Positions 63,845 through 64,000 of a stretch of 64,000 bases of DNA are shown here, piece after piece; position 1 is the stretch's first letter, and each line of letters starts with the position of its first letter. The notes beneath the pieces were generated by a model that saw only the letters and a program-made list of their open reading frames with translations, did no database searches and was not told the DNA's origin. Location of the stretch: contig NZ_JACBZR010000001.1 in assembly GCF_013408335.1 (NCBI RefSeq), positions 806,001-870,000 of the forward strand. Reading direction: 5' to 3'. This DNA is from Nocardioides panzhihuensis (GTDB taxonomy: Bacteria > Actinomycetota > Actinomycetes > Propionibacteriales > Nocardioidaceae). A program made the position numbers and the translations under genes.

Positions 63845-63865
63845 TGTGGCGCCCCGGGCGTCACA
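63845..63865. promoter_or_regulatory. Palindrome TGTGGCGCC-N3-GGCGTCACA, copy 2
   Basis: Same arms as 17952-17972. It lies between convergent genes, which speaks against a promoter operator here and for a small structural repeat. Confidence 0.4.
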
Positions 63866-63885
63866 GAGGCAGTGGTTCCGGTCCG

Positions 63886-64000
63886 TTACGAAGGCTTGGT
63901 CCAGGCGATGGTGTGCCGGAACCCGAGGCGGTGCCGGAGCGAGGCGCCCGGCATGACGTCCGTGAGGACGCCCTGCAGCTCGGCGAACGACATCGTCGGG
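63886..64000 (-). CDS. 3' end of a gene, possibly a class I methyltransferase (start beyond window)
   Basis: The minus strand is open from the window edge to a TAA at 63886-63888. It encodes 37 residues ending LRHRLGFRHTIAWTKPS. The final GFRHTIAWTKP pattern is reminiscent of the C-terminus of SAM-dependent methyltransferases (R-x-L-x-W-R-Y-S-L-V-W-T). The fragment is too short for a firm call. Confidence 0.5.
   Translation of the reverse strand, partial: PTMSFAELQGVLTDVMPGASLRHRLGFRHTIAWTKPS

Overview
The window is chromosomal DNA of a high-GC actinobacterium. The gene order, frequent GTG starts, leaderless TAnnnT-start promoters, multicopy-type DUF222/HNH genes and frequent GTACG motifs suggest Nocardioides or a relative in Nocardioidaceae. 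This assignment is inferred from the sequence alone and no database was searched. From memory, two blocks keep the order known in Mycobacterium. Positions 1.1-19.3 kb match the Rv1330c-Rv1341 order (pncB, clpS, DUF2017, mec, cysO, cysM, murI, a metallo-beta-lactamase-fold protein, rph, XTP pyrophosphatase). Positions 30.4-54.1 kb match the Rv2465c-Rv2445c order (rpiB, nei, tig, clpP1, clpP2, clpX, valS, folC, DUF4233, ndk).

Layout. 0-3 kb: a cut-off MFS transporter and the NAD-salvage pair pncA/pncB, all on the minus strand. 3.1-9.6 kb: clpS, DUF2017 and the CysO/Mec/CysM cysteine-synthesis genes, split by a minus-strand two-component plus ABC-export module. 9.6-12.3 kb: a small membrane protein, an FAD monooxygenase and an alkaline-phosphatase-fold protein. 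12.5-19.3 kb: murI, the MBL protein, a second two-component/ABC module, rph and the XTP pyrophosphatase. 19.3-26.9 kb: a CcdA/thioredoxin lipoprotein pair, a HExxH lipoprotein, a cardiolipin-synthase-like PLD protein, a hydrolase, a methyltransferase, a LURP-one-like protein and an odd inositol-monophosphatase-like protein.

26.9-30.4 kb is the accessory island. A DUF222/HNH gene lies between two inverted copies of a ~155-bp repeat, and its HNH motif is split by a complete IS110-family element. The junctions resolve to the base: deleting 28571-29919 restores the HNH reading frame and leaves one AG core dinucleotide. The 251-bp non-coding left end of the element is where a bridge RNA would be encoded.

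30.4-54 kb: rpiB, nei, a SpoIIE-type phosphatase, two tRNA genes, tig, the Clp protease genes, an archaeal-type valS, a membrane M48 peptidase, folC and its small partners, a MocR-type regulator divergent from a flavin/PNPOx-like gene, tex and ndk. 54.3-60.4 kb: the cell-elongation operon mreB-mreC-mreD-PBP2-rodA. 60.5-63.8 kb: two secreted subtilases that share an upstream element, the first copy of which lies in the 3' end of rodA. The window ends in the 3' end of a minus-strand gene.

Short repeats run through the window: a 62-nt perfect repeat that sits between mreC and mreD and also encodes the linker of the MocR regulator, with a covarying hairpin next to it; 21-bp hairpin units bracketing a response-regulator gene; and GGTCGAGCCTGTCGAGACC-type repeats. 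No CRISPR array, rRNA or prophage was seen.
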